DNA of 64,000 nucleotides from Methylobacterium currus. Lineage in GTDB: Bacteria > Pseudomonadota > Alphaproteobacteria > Rhizobiales > Beijerinckiaceae. Made by a program: the position numbers and the translations under genes. The first letter of the stretch is position 1. Each line of letters opens with the position of its first letter. The stretch is taken from NCBI RefSeq assembly GCF_003058325.1, contig NZ_CP028843.1:4500001-4564000 (forward strand). The letters run 5' to 3'. Positions 8,844-16,390 of this stretch are shown here, piece after piece. The notes under the pieces were generated by a model, which did not search any database, was not told the origin of the DNA, and was given only the letters and a program-made list of their open reading frames with translations.

Positions 8844-9335
8844 ATGAACCTCAAATCCCTCCTCGCCTTCGGCGACCGCAGCGACGCGTCCGAGCGTGCC
8901 CTGCCGGCCGCGTTCCCGTTCCAGCGCGAGATCGACCGGATGCTGGGCGACGTCTGGTCGGGCAAGGTCCTGTCGGGAATACCCGGCTTCCTCCAGGCCG
9001 GACCGTTCCCGCGGATGGACGTGGTCGAGCGGGACGACCATATCGAGGTGACGGCCGAGCTGCCGGGCCTCGAGCGCGGCGACGTGCAGATCGAGCTTGC
9101 CGACGACCTGCTCCTCATCCGCGGCGAGAAGCGCCAGGAGAAGGAGGAGACGACCGGCGCCCGAAAGGTGACGGAGCGCAGCTACGGCGCCTTCTCCCGC
9201 ACGATCGAGCTGCCGCCCGGCACGAAGCCCGAGGAGATCGACGCCCGGATGGACAAGGGCGTCCTGACCCTGAAGCTGCCGAAGCCCAAGACCGCCGCCG
9301 TCACCCCGAAGACGATCGAGATCAAGGCGGCGTGA
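8844..9335 (+). CDS. Small heat-shock protein, Hsp20/alpha-crystallin family
   Basis: 163 aa. The alpha-crystallin domain runs from about residue 57 (PRMDVVERDDHIEVTAELPG) to about 150, with the conserved GVLTLKLPK near the C-terminal edge, where family members carry the A-x-x-x-n-GVL signature. It is an ATP-independent holdase that binds unfolding proteins. The ribosome site GGGAGA precedes the ATG. A FixK box 75 bp upstream points to oxygen-responsive expression, a parallel to HspX in the mycobacterial DosR regulon. No ROSE-type RNA thermometer was evident by eye. Confidence 0.92.
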   Translation: MNLKSLLAFGDRSDASERALPAAFPFQREIDRMLGDVWSGKVLSGIPGFLQAGPFPRMDVVERDDHIEVTAELPGLERGDVQIELADDLLLIRGEKRQEKEETTGARKVTERSYGAFSRTIELPPGTKPEEIDARMDKGVLTLKLPKPKTAAVTPKTIEIKAA

Positions 9336-9356
9336 GGCCTGAACCGGCGGCGGCGC

Positions 9357-10337
9357 TCACGGCACGAGCACCGCCGCCCCCTCGATCCCGGCCCGGTGCG
9401 CCGCGACGGCCGCCTCGGCCTCCGCGAGGCGAAAGACGCGGGTCCGGGTGACGATGCCCGCCCGCGGCGCCAGGGCGAAGAACTCCTTCGCGTCCTCCCG
9501 CGTCAGATTCGCCACCGAGAGGACCCGCCGCTCGCCCCAGAGCAGCGCGTAGGGAAAGGCCGGGATGTCGCTCATGTGGATCCCGCCGCAGACCACGCTG
9601 CCGCCCTTGCGCACCGCGCGAAGCGCCGCCGGGACCAGGGCTCCGTCGGGCGCGAAGATCAGGGCGGCGTCGAGCGAAACTGGTGGTCGGGTCTCCGAAT
9701 CCCCGGCCCAGGCGGCGCCGAGGTCGCGGGCGAAGCCCTGGGCTTGCCGGTCGCCCGGCCGGGTGAAGGCGTAGACCCTGCGGCCCTGGTGGCGGCAGAT
9801 CTGGGCGACGATGTGCGCCGCGGCGCCGAAGCCGTAGAGGCCGATCGTCGTCGCCTCTCCCGCCATCCGCAGGGTCCGCCAGCCGATCAGCCCGGCGCAG
9901 AGAAGGGGGGCCGTCGCGACCGGGTCGGCCGCCTCGCTCAAGGGAATCGTGAAGGCGGCCTCGGCGCGCACGTGGGTGGCAAAGCCCCCGTCGCGGGTAT
10001 AACCGGTGAAGCCGGGCGCGTCGCACAGGTTCTCGCGGCCCATCCGGCAATAGGCGCAATGCCCGCAGGTATGGCCGAGCCAGGGCAGGCCGACCCGGGC
10101 GCCGACAGCGGGCCCGATCACGCCGGCGCCGGCGGCCTCGACCCGGCCGACGATCTCGTGGCCGGGCACGATCGGCAGGCGCAGGTCGGGCAGGTCCCCG
10201 TCGATGACGTGGAGGTCGGTGCGGCACACCGCACAGGCCTCGACCCGGATGCGGACCTCGCCCGGCCCCGGCACCGGATCGGGCCGGGACTCGCGGACCA
10301 GCGGCCCCCCGATCCGGTGCAGGACCATCGCGTCCAT
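9357..10337 (-). CDS. Zinc-dependent alcohol dehydrogenase (MDR family)
   Basis: 326 aa. Catalytic zinc ligands are Cys38 (AVCRTDLH) and His60-Glu61 (VPGHE). Structural-zinc cysteines are 91, 94, 97 and 105 (CGHCAYCRMGRENLC). The Rossmann region is shifted from the classical GxGxxG to IGLYGFGAAAH. This arrangement fits the bacterial AdhA-like medium-chain dehydrogenases that oxidise primary alcohols or regenerate NAD+ by reducing aldehydes. It is the last gene of the CBS-BON / phasin / ADH series, 30 bp after the phasin gene, so probably under FixK box 4. Confidence 0.88.
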   Translation of the reverse strand: MDAMVLHRIGGPLVRESRPDPVPGPGEVRIRVEACAVCRTDLHVIDGDLPDLRLPIVPGHEIVGRVEAAGAGVIGPAVGARVGLPWLGHTCGHCAYCRMGRENLCDAPGFTGYTRDGGFATHVRAEAAFTIPLSEAADPVATAPLLCAGLIGWRTLRMAGEATTIGLYGFGAAAHIVAQICRHQGRRVYAFTRPGDRQAQGFARDLGAAWAGDSETRPPVSLDAALIFAPDGALVPAALRAVRKGGSVVCGGIHMSDIPAFPYALLWGERRVLSVANLTREDAKEFFALAPRAGIVTRTRVFRLAEAEAAVAAHRAGIEGAAVLVP

Positions 10338-10367
10338 CGGCTCGACCTCCGGTGGCTGGCTCTCCGA

Positions 10368-10700
10368 TCAGGCCGCCTTGCCGAATCCGGGCACCGCGAC
10401 GTCGACCACGTCGCGGGAGAGCGTGTCGGCCTCGCGCTGGTAGTCGGTGAGGGTCTTCATCACGAAGTCCGCCTGGAGCTTGAGCGTCTCGGTGGGCGAG
10501 CCGCAGCGGCCGAGCGCCGCGACGTGCTCGGCCTGGGCCTGGAGGCGGCGGCTGCCGAAGCTCAGGATCTCGGCGGCGAGCCGAAGGGGCAGGTCGACGC
10601 CGAAGCTGCGCCAGAGCTTGGTCTCGGTGGTCAGGAGGGCGGACATGTCGCCGAACCCGGAGGTCCGGGGTGTCTCGGTGCCGGTGGTCCTGGAATGCAT
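10368..10700 (-). CDS. Phasin-family protein
   Basis: 110 aa. A flexible N-terminus (MHSRTTGTETPRTSG) is followed by an amphipathic helical phasin domain (SALLTTETKLWRSFG through QADFVMKTLTDYQREADTL). Phasins coat polyhydroxyalkanoate granules; some short ones act as stress-linked chaperone-like proteins. It lies between the CBS-BON gene (102 bp upstream) and the alcohol dehydrogenase (30 bp downstream), and probably shares their transcript. No polyhydroxyalkanoate synthesis gene is nearby. Confidence 0.78.
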   Translation of the reverse strand: MHSRTTGTETPRTSGFGDMSALLTTETKLWRSFGVDLPLRLAAEILSFGSRRLQAQAEHVAALGRCGSPTETLKLQADFVMKTLTDYQREADTLSRDVVDVAVPGFGKAA

Positions 10701-10802
10701 GATCGTCTCCTGCTCGCGTCCGGGTTGGTTCCGAGGCCCGTGCGGGTGGACGCATCGCCGCCGCGCGGGGGGCAGGCGGCGCGCACGCCGCCGCCCGCTC
10801 CG

Positions 10803-11510
10803 TCATCCGACGGCGTGGGCGCCGTCCGTCGGAGCATCGACGCAGGACAGGCCGTCGCGGACCATCCGCACGCCGGTCACCGATTCGGCCGCCGCCCGGA
10901 GAGCGGCGCGCTGGCGCTCGCCGGTCACTGTCCCGTGCAGGGCGACCTCGCCCTCCGCCACCGTGACGGTGACACGGCCCGCCGGGAGGAATCCCGTCCC
11001 GGCGATGGCCGCCTCCACGGCGACGCGGATCTCGGCATCGCTTCGGGACGGTGCCGTGCGGGTTCGCCTCAGGGCCGCGTGCAGGGGGCGCAGGAGATCC
11101 GCTCTTGCGACGATACCGGCGAGCCGTCCCTGCTCGACGACCGGCAGGCGCCGGATGCGGTGCCGCGCCATCAGCCCGACGACGTCGGCGAGCGTCGCCT
11201 CGGGCGAGACCGTCACGAGCGCGCGGGTCATGACGTCGGAGACGTGACGTCCGTGCTCGCGGGCATAGGTCTCCGCCAGCCGGTCCGGATCGACAACGTA
11301 CTGGATCCATCCGGGCTGCGGCCTCGCGGTGCCGAGCTCGGGGCGCCTCAGGACGTCGCCCTCCGTCACGATGCCGACGACGGCGCCGGCGCGATCGAGG
11401 ACGGGCAGGCCGCTGATCCGCCGGTCCAGCATCAGGGCGATCGCCGCCTCGATCGAGGCGTCGGCCTGGACGGAAGCGACCTCGCGGGTCATCACGTCGC
11501 GCACGATCAT
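10803..11510 (-). CDS. CBS-domain pair fused to a BON domain
   Basis: 235 aa. Two CBS domains occupy about residues 1-60 (VRDVMTREVASVQ, GLPVLDRAGAVVGIVTEGD) and 85-145 (VSDVMTRALVTVSPEATLADV). A C-terminal BON domain runs from about 157 to 225. CBS pairs bind adenine nucleotides and act as energy sensors; BON domains bind phospholipid or membranes. It is the first gene of a likely operon with phasin and ADH. A near-consensus FixK box (11589-11602) lies 79 bp upstream. The CBS protein Hrp1 of the DosR regulon is a functional parallel. Confidence 0.88.
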   Translation of the reverse strand: MIVRDVMTREVASVQADASIEAAIALMLDRRISGLPVLDRAGAVVGIVTEGDVLRRPELGTARPQPGWIQYVVDPDRLAETYAREHGRHVSDVMTRALVTVSPEATLADVVGLMARHRIRRLPVVEQGRLAGIVARADLLRPLHAALRRTRTAPSRSDAEIRVAVEAAIAGTGFLPAGRVTVTVAEGEVALHGTVTGERQRAALRAAAESVTGVRMVRDGLSCVDAPTDGAHAVG

Positions 11511-11588
11511 CGCGGCCTCCGGTGGGTTGCGCCGCCCGGGTCCGGACCGGCGTCACCCGGCAGTCTGGACGGGTCGGACAGGCAAGCC

Positions 11589-11602
11589 TTGATCTGGATC
11601 AG
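11589..11602. promoter_or_regulatory. FixK/FNR box 4 (one mismatch)
   Basis: TTGATCTGGATCAG differs from consensus only in the last base. It lies 79 bp upstream of the CBS-BON gene start. Confidence 0.6.
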
Positions 11603-11650
11603 GATCCGCCGGCTTCGGAGCCCGATCGGGTCGGCAGCGGGGGGGCGGTG

Positions 11651-11860
11651 TCACTCGACGAAGGTCCAGCCGGATCTCAGGGCGCGCAGATCCTCCTCGT
11701 CGAGCGGTTCGAGATCGGCCGTCGCGACCGGCGGGATCGGCGTCGCTTCGTCGGGGCGCGGCCGCGTCGGTGCGGCCGCGGGCCCGAGCGTCCGCCGGAC
11801 GGCCTTGCGCCTGCGCGCCGTCCGGGCCGGACTCGTCTTGGGCGGTGGCTGACGGATCAT
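11651..11860 (-). CDS. Small basic hypothetical protein
   Basis: 69 aa. It begins MIRQPPPKTSPARTARRRKAV, a basic Pro/Arg-rich N-terminus, and ends with an acidic segment (LEPLDEEDLRALRSGWTFVE). A strong ribosome site (GGAGG) sits 7 bp before the ATG, and the gene follows the universal stress protein gene by 15 bp, suggesting co-transcription from FixK box 5. No family is recognised. Confidence 0.6.
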   Translation of the reverse strand: MIRQPPPKTSPARTARRRKAVRRTLGPAAAPTRPRPDEATPIPPVATADLEPLDEEDLRALRSGWTFVE

Positions 11861-11875
11861 GGCGAGCCTCCGTGA

Positions 11876-12736
11876 TCAATGCGCGAGGAAGAGCGGGACG
11901 GGCGCGTCCAGCAGGAGCGAGCGGGTCACGCCGCCGAAGACGAATTCCCGCATGCGGGAATGCCGGTAGGCCCCCATCACGATCAGGTCGGCCTGCACGA
12001 CGCCCGCATGGGTCCTGAGCGTGTCGGCGATGCTGCCCGCCTGCGGCAGGTCGCTCACCGTGACGGCGACGCCGTGCCGGGCGAGGTGGCGGGCGAACTC
12101 GGCCCCCGGCAGCGTCGTGAGCAGGTCCTCCGCATCGCCGACCGACACGATCTCCACCGCCTCCGCCGCGCGCAGGAGCGGCAGGGCCTCGTTGGCGGCA
12201 CGGGCCGCCTGCAGGCTGCCGTCCCAGGCCACCAGGATCCGCTCTCCGGCGAAGACCGGGTGCCCCCGCGGCACGGCGAGGACCGGACGGCCGCTCGCCA
12301 GGAGCGCCGCCTCGATCGTCTCGCGCGAGAGGATCTCGCTGCGCGAGTCGAGGTCGAGGATCGTCAGGTCGTGCAGGCGGGCCTCGGCGGCCAGCCGGTG
12401 CACCACCTCGGGATAGGGCAGGCGGGGCGCCTCCCAGGTGCAGACCAGGCCGGCCTGCGCCGCCGCGCCGGCCGCGTTCCCGGCGAAGGCGCGGGCCAGG
12501 GCGTCGAGCCGGCGGTCGACGATCCCGATGCCCGGATCGGTCGTGCCCTGAAGCCAGGCATCGCTGCCGATCAGGCACCACGAGGACGACAGGATCGTCA
12601 CATGGGCGCCGGCGGCCTCCGCCAGCGACAGCCCGTACCCGATCGCCGGGGAGACCGGATCGTGTTCGTCCTCCACGATGGTGCCGATGAGGACGTCGCG
12701 CAGGGCGGCGAGCGGGGCGGGAGCGTGCATCGACAT
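11876..12736 (-). CDS. Universal stress protein, tandem UspA domains
   Basis: 286 aa from the ATG at 12736, which has a GGAGA ribosome site. It is two Usp domains in tandem. The second ends with the nucleotide-loop motif GAYRHSRMREFVFGGVTRSLL and VPLFLAH, typical of ATP-binding Usp proteins. FixK box 5 lies 58 bp upstream of the start. Tandem Usps are induced on growth arrest or hypoxia in many bacteria. The downstream 69-aa gene is probably co-transcribed. Confidence 0.9.
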   Translation of the reverse strand: MSMHAPAPLAALRDVLIGTIVEDEHDPVSPAIGYGLSLAEAAGAHVTILSSSWCLIGSDAWLQGTTDPGIGIVDRRLDALARAFAGNAAGAAAQAGLVCTWEAPRLPYPEVVHRLAAEARLHDLTILDLDSRSEILSRETIEAALLASGRPVLAVPRGHPVFAGERILVAWDGSLQAARAANEALPLLRAAEAVEIVSVGDAEDLLTTLPGAEFARHLARHGVAVTVSDLPQAGSIADTLRTHAGVVQADLIVMGAYRHSRMREFVFGGVTRSLLLDAPVPLFLAH

Positions 12737-12793
12737 GGATCGTCTCCGGACCGGTCTTGACGCCATGATGTGCCCCGGGGGGAGGAGCTGGCC

Positions 12794-12807
12794 TTGATCC
12801 AGCTCAA
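12794..12807. promoter_or_regulatory. FixK/FNR box 5
   Basis: TTGATCCAGCTCAA, consensus, 58 bp upstream of the universal stress protein start (minus strand). Confidence 0.85.
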
Positions 12808-12881
12808 GCCCCGATGCCCGATCCGCACGCGGCCTCCGGCGATTCCTTGATCGCGACTCGGCCATCGTCATTTGATGATCG

Positions 12882-15008
12882 TCACTCGGCGATCATGGCG
12901 CGGGGCTCGGCCCGGTACGCATCAGCCTGCCGCAGGGCCCGCCCCCGGTCGCGGGTCGCCGCCGATCCGGTGCCCGGCATGATCTCGAAGCGCGGATCGA
13001 ACGCGACCATCGTGGTGGCGAGCTGCGCCAGGATCCCGACATCGCCCTGGACCGTCGCGGTCCCGTCGGCGATCTGCGCCTCCAGGGTCCTGGCGCCGGT
13101 CATCGTCTGCTCGAGATCCGCCCGGGCGATGGTCAGGGTCAGGTCGGGCGTCTCGGCCTGGAATCCCGCGATGTTGGTCAGCGTCGCATTCTCCATCTCG
13201 ATCACGAACCGCTCGCCGTTATCCGGCGTGACGAGGTTGATGGTGAAGCGCAGGCCCTCCGCCCTGCGGCTGTCCATGCGGATGCCGAGGAAGTTCAGGA
13301 ACAGCTCGGTCGTCATCGCCCGCACGACGTCGGGGCTGCTCGACCGCGCCGTCTCGCCCTCGGGGATGCCGGAGCGCAGCTCGTAGGCCCCGGAGAGGAA
13401 GCTGTTGCGCAGGCCGGGATTCTCCTGCTGGTAGCCGATCTGCTCGAAGATGTCGGCGAGCAGCGCCTTGGCTTCCCGGTTCTGCGGCTCGGCCTGGACC
13501 AGCGTGTTCACGATCTCCTGGGCCAGCCGGTACTTTCCCTCGTCGTGCAGGCGCCGGCCCCGGGCGAGGATCGCCTGCGATCCGCCCATCATCTCGACGT
13601 AGAGGGGGGCGCTCTCGGAGGCCGGCAGCGGGATGAGCGTCGCCGGGTTGCAGTCCCAGAAGCCGAGATAGCGCTGGATGACGCCGCGGCTGTTGTGCTC
13701 CGGCGAGCCGTGATAGCCGCGGCAATGCCAGGTCTGCTGCAGGCTCTTCGGCAATTCGTAGACGGTGTGGATCTCGTTGATCGTCACGCCCTGGTTCGCG
13801 AGGTGGAGCACCTGGTTGTTCATGTGGGCGTAGAGGTCGCGCTGCGCCCGCAGCACCTCCTGGACCCGCGCGTTGCCCCAGCGCGGCCAGTGATGGGAGG
13901 CGAACATCACCTCGGCCTCGCGGCCGAAACGGTAGAGCGCCTCGTTGATGTATTTCGACCAGTTGAGCGGGTCGCGCACCGGCGCGCCCCGCAGCGTGTA
14001 GATGTTGTGCAGCGACGCGACGACGTTCTCCGCCATCCAGAGCGCTTTCGCGTCCGGCAGGTAGGTGTTCATCTCGCGGGGCGCTTCGGTGTCCGGCGTG
14101 TTCTGGAAGATCATCCGGACGCCGTCGACCTCGAATTCCTCGATGGCTTGCGCGACGTGGCGCGTCGGGGCGATCAGCCCGCTCGCCCCGGCCGAGACGC
14201 GCTGGCCCAGCCCCTGCCCGACATAGCCGTGCGGGCCCGACGGCAGGAGCAGCCCGTACTGGTAGAACAGGCGCCGGTTCATGGCGTTGCCGGCATAGAC
14301 GTTCTCGGCCACGGTGTGGGCCAGGAAGCCGGCGGGCGCGATCACCGGCACGCGGCCGGACCGCACGTCCTCCTCCGCGACGAGGCCGCGCACGCCGCCC
14401 CAATGGTCGCCGTGGGTGTGCGAGTAGATCACCGCCGAGACCGGCCGGCCCTCGCCGACATGCTCCTGGAACAGCGCCCAGGCGGCGCGGGCGGTCTCCT
14501 GGCTGACGAGCGGATCGAACACGATCCATCCGGTCCGGCCCCGCACGAAGGTGAGATCGGAGAGATCGAAGCCGCGCACCTGGTAGATGCCGGGAATCAC
14601 CTCGTAGAGCCCGTAATTGTTGTTGAGCCGCGAGATGCGCACCAAGGACGGATGGATGCTGTCGAACGCGTCCTGCTCGTCGAGGAACCGGAACTGCTCC
14701 ATGTCCCAGGCCAGATGACCGGCATCGGCCGGGATGGTCATGGCGGTCATCGGGGCGATCAGCCCCTTGCGCTGCTCCGCGAAGTCCCGGTCATCCGCGA
14801 AGGGGAGGGTGGCTCCCGCCCGGCGCAGCACGTCCCGGGTGAACGCGGAGGCTGGCTTGCCCTGCGGGTGGACGTGATCGGTGAAGGCCGGAGAGGTCCG
14901 TTCGTCCCGTGCCCAGGTGGCGCTCTCTCCCCAGACGACGCTGCCGGCGAGGGAGAAGGCGGCCCCTGCGCCCGGAAGCGCCTTGATGAACGCGCGTCTC
15001 GTCGACAT
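12882..15008 (-). CDS. Linear alkylsulfatase, SdsA1-like metallo-beta-lactamase fold
   Basis: 708 aa. The N-terminus MSTRRAFIKALPGAG is Tat-like. The zinc site is SHTHGDHWGG (His197, His199, Asp201, His202), followed by the helical dimerisation domain and a C-terminal SCP2-like domain (LRFTINLVTPDNGERFVIEMENATL). The length matches SdsA1/YjcS-type enzymes that hydrolyse SDS-like alkyl sulfates to alcohol and sulfate. It lies between the Usp and protamine-like genes without its own obvious FixK box. The released alcohol could in principle feed an alcohol dehydrogenase, but that link is inference. Confidence 0.88.
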   Translation of the reverse strand: MSTRRAFIKALPGAGAAFSLAGSVVWGESATWARDERTSPAFTDHVHPQGKPASAFTRDVLRRAGATLPFADDRDFAEQRKGLIAPMTAMTIPADAGHLAWDMEQFRFLDEQDAFDSIHPSLVRISRLNNNYGLYEVIPGIYQVRGFDLSDLTFVRGRTGWIVFDPLVSQETARAAWALFQEHVGEGRPVSAVIYSHTHGDHWGGVRGLVAEEDVRSGRVPVIAPAGFLAHTVAENVYAGNAMNRRLFYQYGLLLPSGPHGYVGQGLGQRVSAGASGLIAPTRHVAQAIEEFEVDGVRMIFQNTPDTEAPREMNTYLPDAKALWMAENVVASLHNIYTLRGAPVRDPLNWSKYINEALYRFGREAEVMFASHHWPRWGNARVQEVLRAQRDLYAHMNNQVLHLANQGVTINEIHTVYELPKSLQQTWHCRGYHGSPEHNSRGVIQRYLGFWDCNPATLIPLPASESAPLYVEMMGGSQAILARGRRLHDEGKYRLAQEIVNTLVQAEPQNREAKALLADIFEQIGYQQENPGLRNSFLSGAYELRSGIPEGETARSSSPDVVRAMTTELFLNFLGIRMDSRRAEGLRFTINLVTPDNGERFVIEMENATLTNIAGFQAETPDLTLTIARADLEQTMTGARTLEAQIADGTATVQGDVGILAQLATTMVAFDPRFEIMPGTGSAATRDRGRALRQADAYRAEPRAMIAE

Positions 15009-15110
15009 CGGCCAACTCCGTGACAGGCGGGTTCAGAGGCCCGGATCGCCCGGCGCCGAGCCGCTTCGGCGCCGAGTCCGTCACCGCCAAGCGACCGTGC
15101 GTGACGTGAC

Positions 15111-15185
15111 AGCACCAAGTGACCCGGCGCCAGGAACCGCAGCGCCAAGTGACTCGGCGCCAAGTGATTCAGCGCCAGGTGCAGA
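15111..15185. repeat. Five tandem 15-bp units (agcgccaagtgactc type)
   Basis: Consecutive 15-mers agcaccaagtgaccc, ggcgccaggaaccgc, agcgccaagtgactc, ggcgccaagtgattc and agcgccaggtgcaga. The stop codon of the protamine-like gene (15169-15171) lies inside the array. Confidence 0.8.
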
Positions 15186-15435
15186 CCCGGCGGCCTCTCC
15201 GCCACCAGCACACGCGGCGGCGGCGCCGCCGCGGGACCACGACGACGGCTTGGGCCCTCTGGACGAGCGGATCGTCGTTCGGCCCGCCGACCGGCCCGAC
15301 GGTCGGGACGGCGGCGGCTGCCGGTCTCGTCGCGAGTTCCGTCGCGAGGACCAGGCCGGCAGCTGCCAGGGCGGCGGACGAGAAGCCCGCGAGGACGGCA
15401 CGACGCGACGGGGATTCGCAAGTCATCGGGTCCAT
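15169..15435 (-). CDS. Tat-exported small protein with Arg/Trp/Cys tail (protamine-like)
   Basis: 88 aa from the ATG at 15435. The N-terminus has a twin-arginine-type signal (SRRAVLAGFSSAALAAAG) with likely cleavage after RPAAAA. A short linker leads to a highly basic tail, PRRRRRRVCWWRR then GRRVCTWR, with two cysteines and three tryptophans. Similar proteins in Methylobacterium have been labelled protamine-like, but the export signal argues against a DNA-packing role. The stop codon falls in a 15-bp tandem repeat that could extend or shorten the tail by slippage. Confidence 0.65.
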   Translation of the reverse strand: MDPMTCESPSRRAVLAGFSSAALAAAGLVLATELATRPAAAAVPTVGPVGGPNDDPLVQRAQAVVVVPRRRRRRVCWWRRGRRVCTWR

Positions 15436-15568
15436 GGCCTTCACTCCCTGATCCACCCACTTCACCGGCCCCGCTGGTCGGAGCCTGGGTGTCCGCCGGC
15501 ATCTTTCGCCAGAGAAGCCGGGCGGCCTCGCACCTCCGCACCGTGGAGGCCACCTCAGCGACGGCGTC

Positions 15569-16168
15569 TCATCGCACGCCGGCCCGCGAGGCCTGCGCCG
15601 AGACCTGCGCCTCGCCGAACAGACCGACGCCGAGCCAGGACAGGCCGGTGCCCAGGAGATCGCAGGAGACGAACAGCCCGATCGCCCAGAGGCCGGAATA
15701 CGGCCACTTCGCGATGATGGCGGCGCCCAGCAGCACCGAGAGCACGGCGAAGAGGATCACGGCGGCGCGGGACGTCCGCACCTCGTGGGCGAAGGCCCAG
15801 ACCGCGCGCGCCACGCCCGAGGCGATCAGGGTCGCCCCGAGGACCAGCGTGAGGGCGAGCGAGGCCTCGAGGGGCCGGAAGACCGCGGCGAGCCCGCCGA
15901 TGAGATAGATCAGGCCGGCCAGGAACCGCCCGATGCGGGAGCCGAGGGCCTCGACATCGTCGGATCGCGCGAGAGCTTCGATGATCTCGACGATGCCGGC
16001 GACGATCAACAGGATGCCGAACCACAGCGTGCTGGCGACCGTGAGGGTCGTGACCATGAACAGGCCCGCGGCACCGAGGAGCAGCAACGCGCAGCCGATG
16101 GCGATGAACCAGCCGCGGTCACGCCCAGCGCCGAGAGGCGGGCGATCGAAGATTGCCGAACCGCTCAT
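15569..16168 (-). CDS. HdeD-family (DUF308) membrane protein
   Basis: 199 aa with six hydrophobic segments in three hairpin pairs, including WFIAIGCALLLLGAAGLF, LWFGILLIVAGIVEIIEAL and ALTLVLGATLIASGVARAVWAF. This is the DUF308 layout of HdeD, an inner-membrane protein tied to acid resistance at high cell density in E. coli. FixK box 6 lies 89 bp upstream in the spacer shared with the divergent MscS gene. Confidence 0.82.
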   Translation of the reverse strand: MSGSAIFDRPPLGAGRDRGWFIAIGCALLLLGAAGLFMVTTLTVASTLWFGILLIVAGIVEIIEALARSDDVEALGSRIGRFLAGLIYLIGGLAAVFRPLEASLALTLVLGATLIASGVARAVWAFAHEVRTSRAAVILFAVLSVLLGAAIIAKWPYSGLWAIGLFVSCDLLGTGLSWLGVGLFGEAQVSAQASRAGVR

Positions 16169-16256
16169 CTGTCGCCTCCATCGTCATTTCAGATCCCGAA
16201 GAGGATCGAAAGCTTGGAAAGTTCGTGATTTTGCGCTCGATATTGACGAAGGGGCG

Positions 16257-16270
16257 TTGATGTGGATCAA
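16257..16270. promoter_or_regulatory. FixK/FNR box 6
   Basis: TTGATGTGGATCAA, consensus, in the divergent spacer. It is 89 bp from the HdeD-like start (minus) and 121 bp from the MscS start used here (plus). The palindrome could serve both genes. Confidence 0.8.
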
Positions 16271-16390
16271 AAAGACGTCTCGGCCGGACGCGGTACGATC
16301 CTGCTTCTCGGAGGGCCGAGAGGCTTCACGAGACGGGACATCCCTGCCGTGTTCGATCGACGCCGCTCGCGCCCGACCTGCGCCCGCCCG

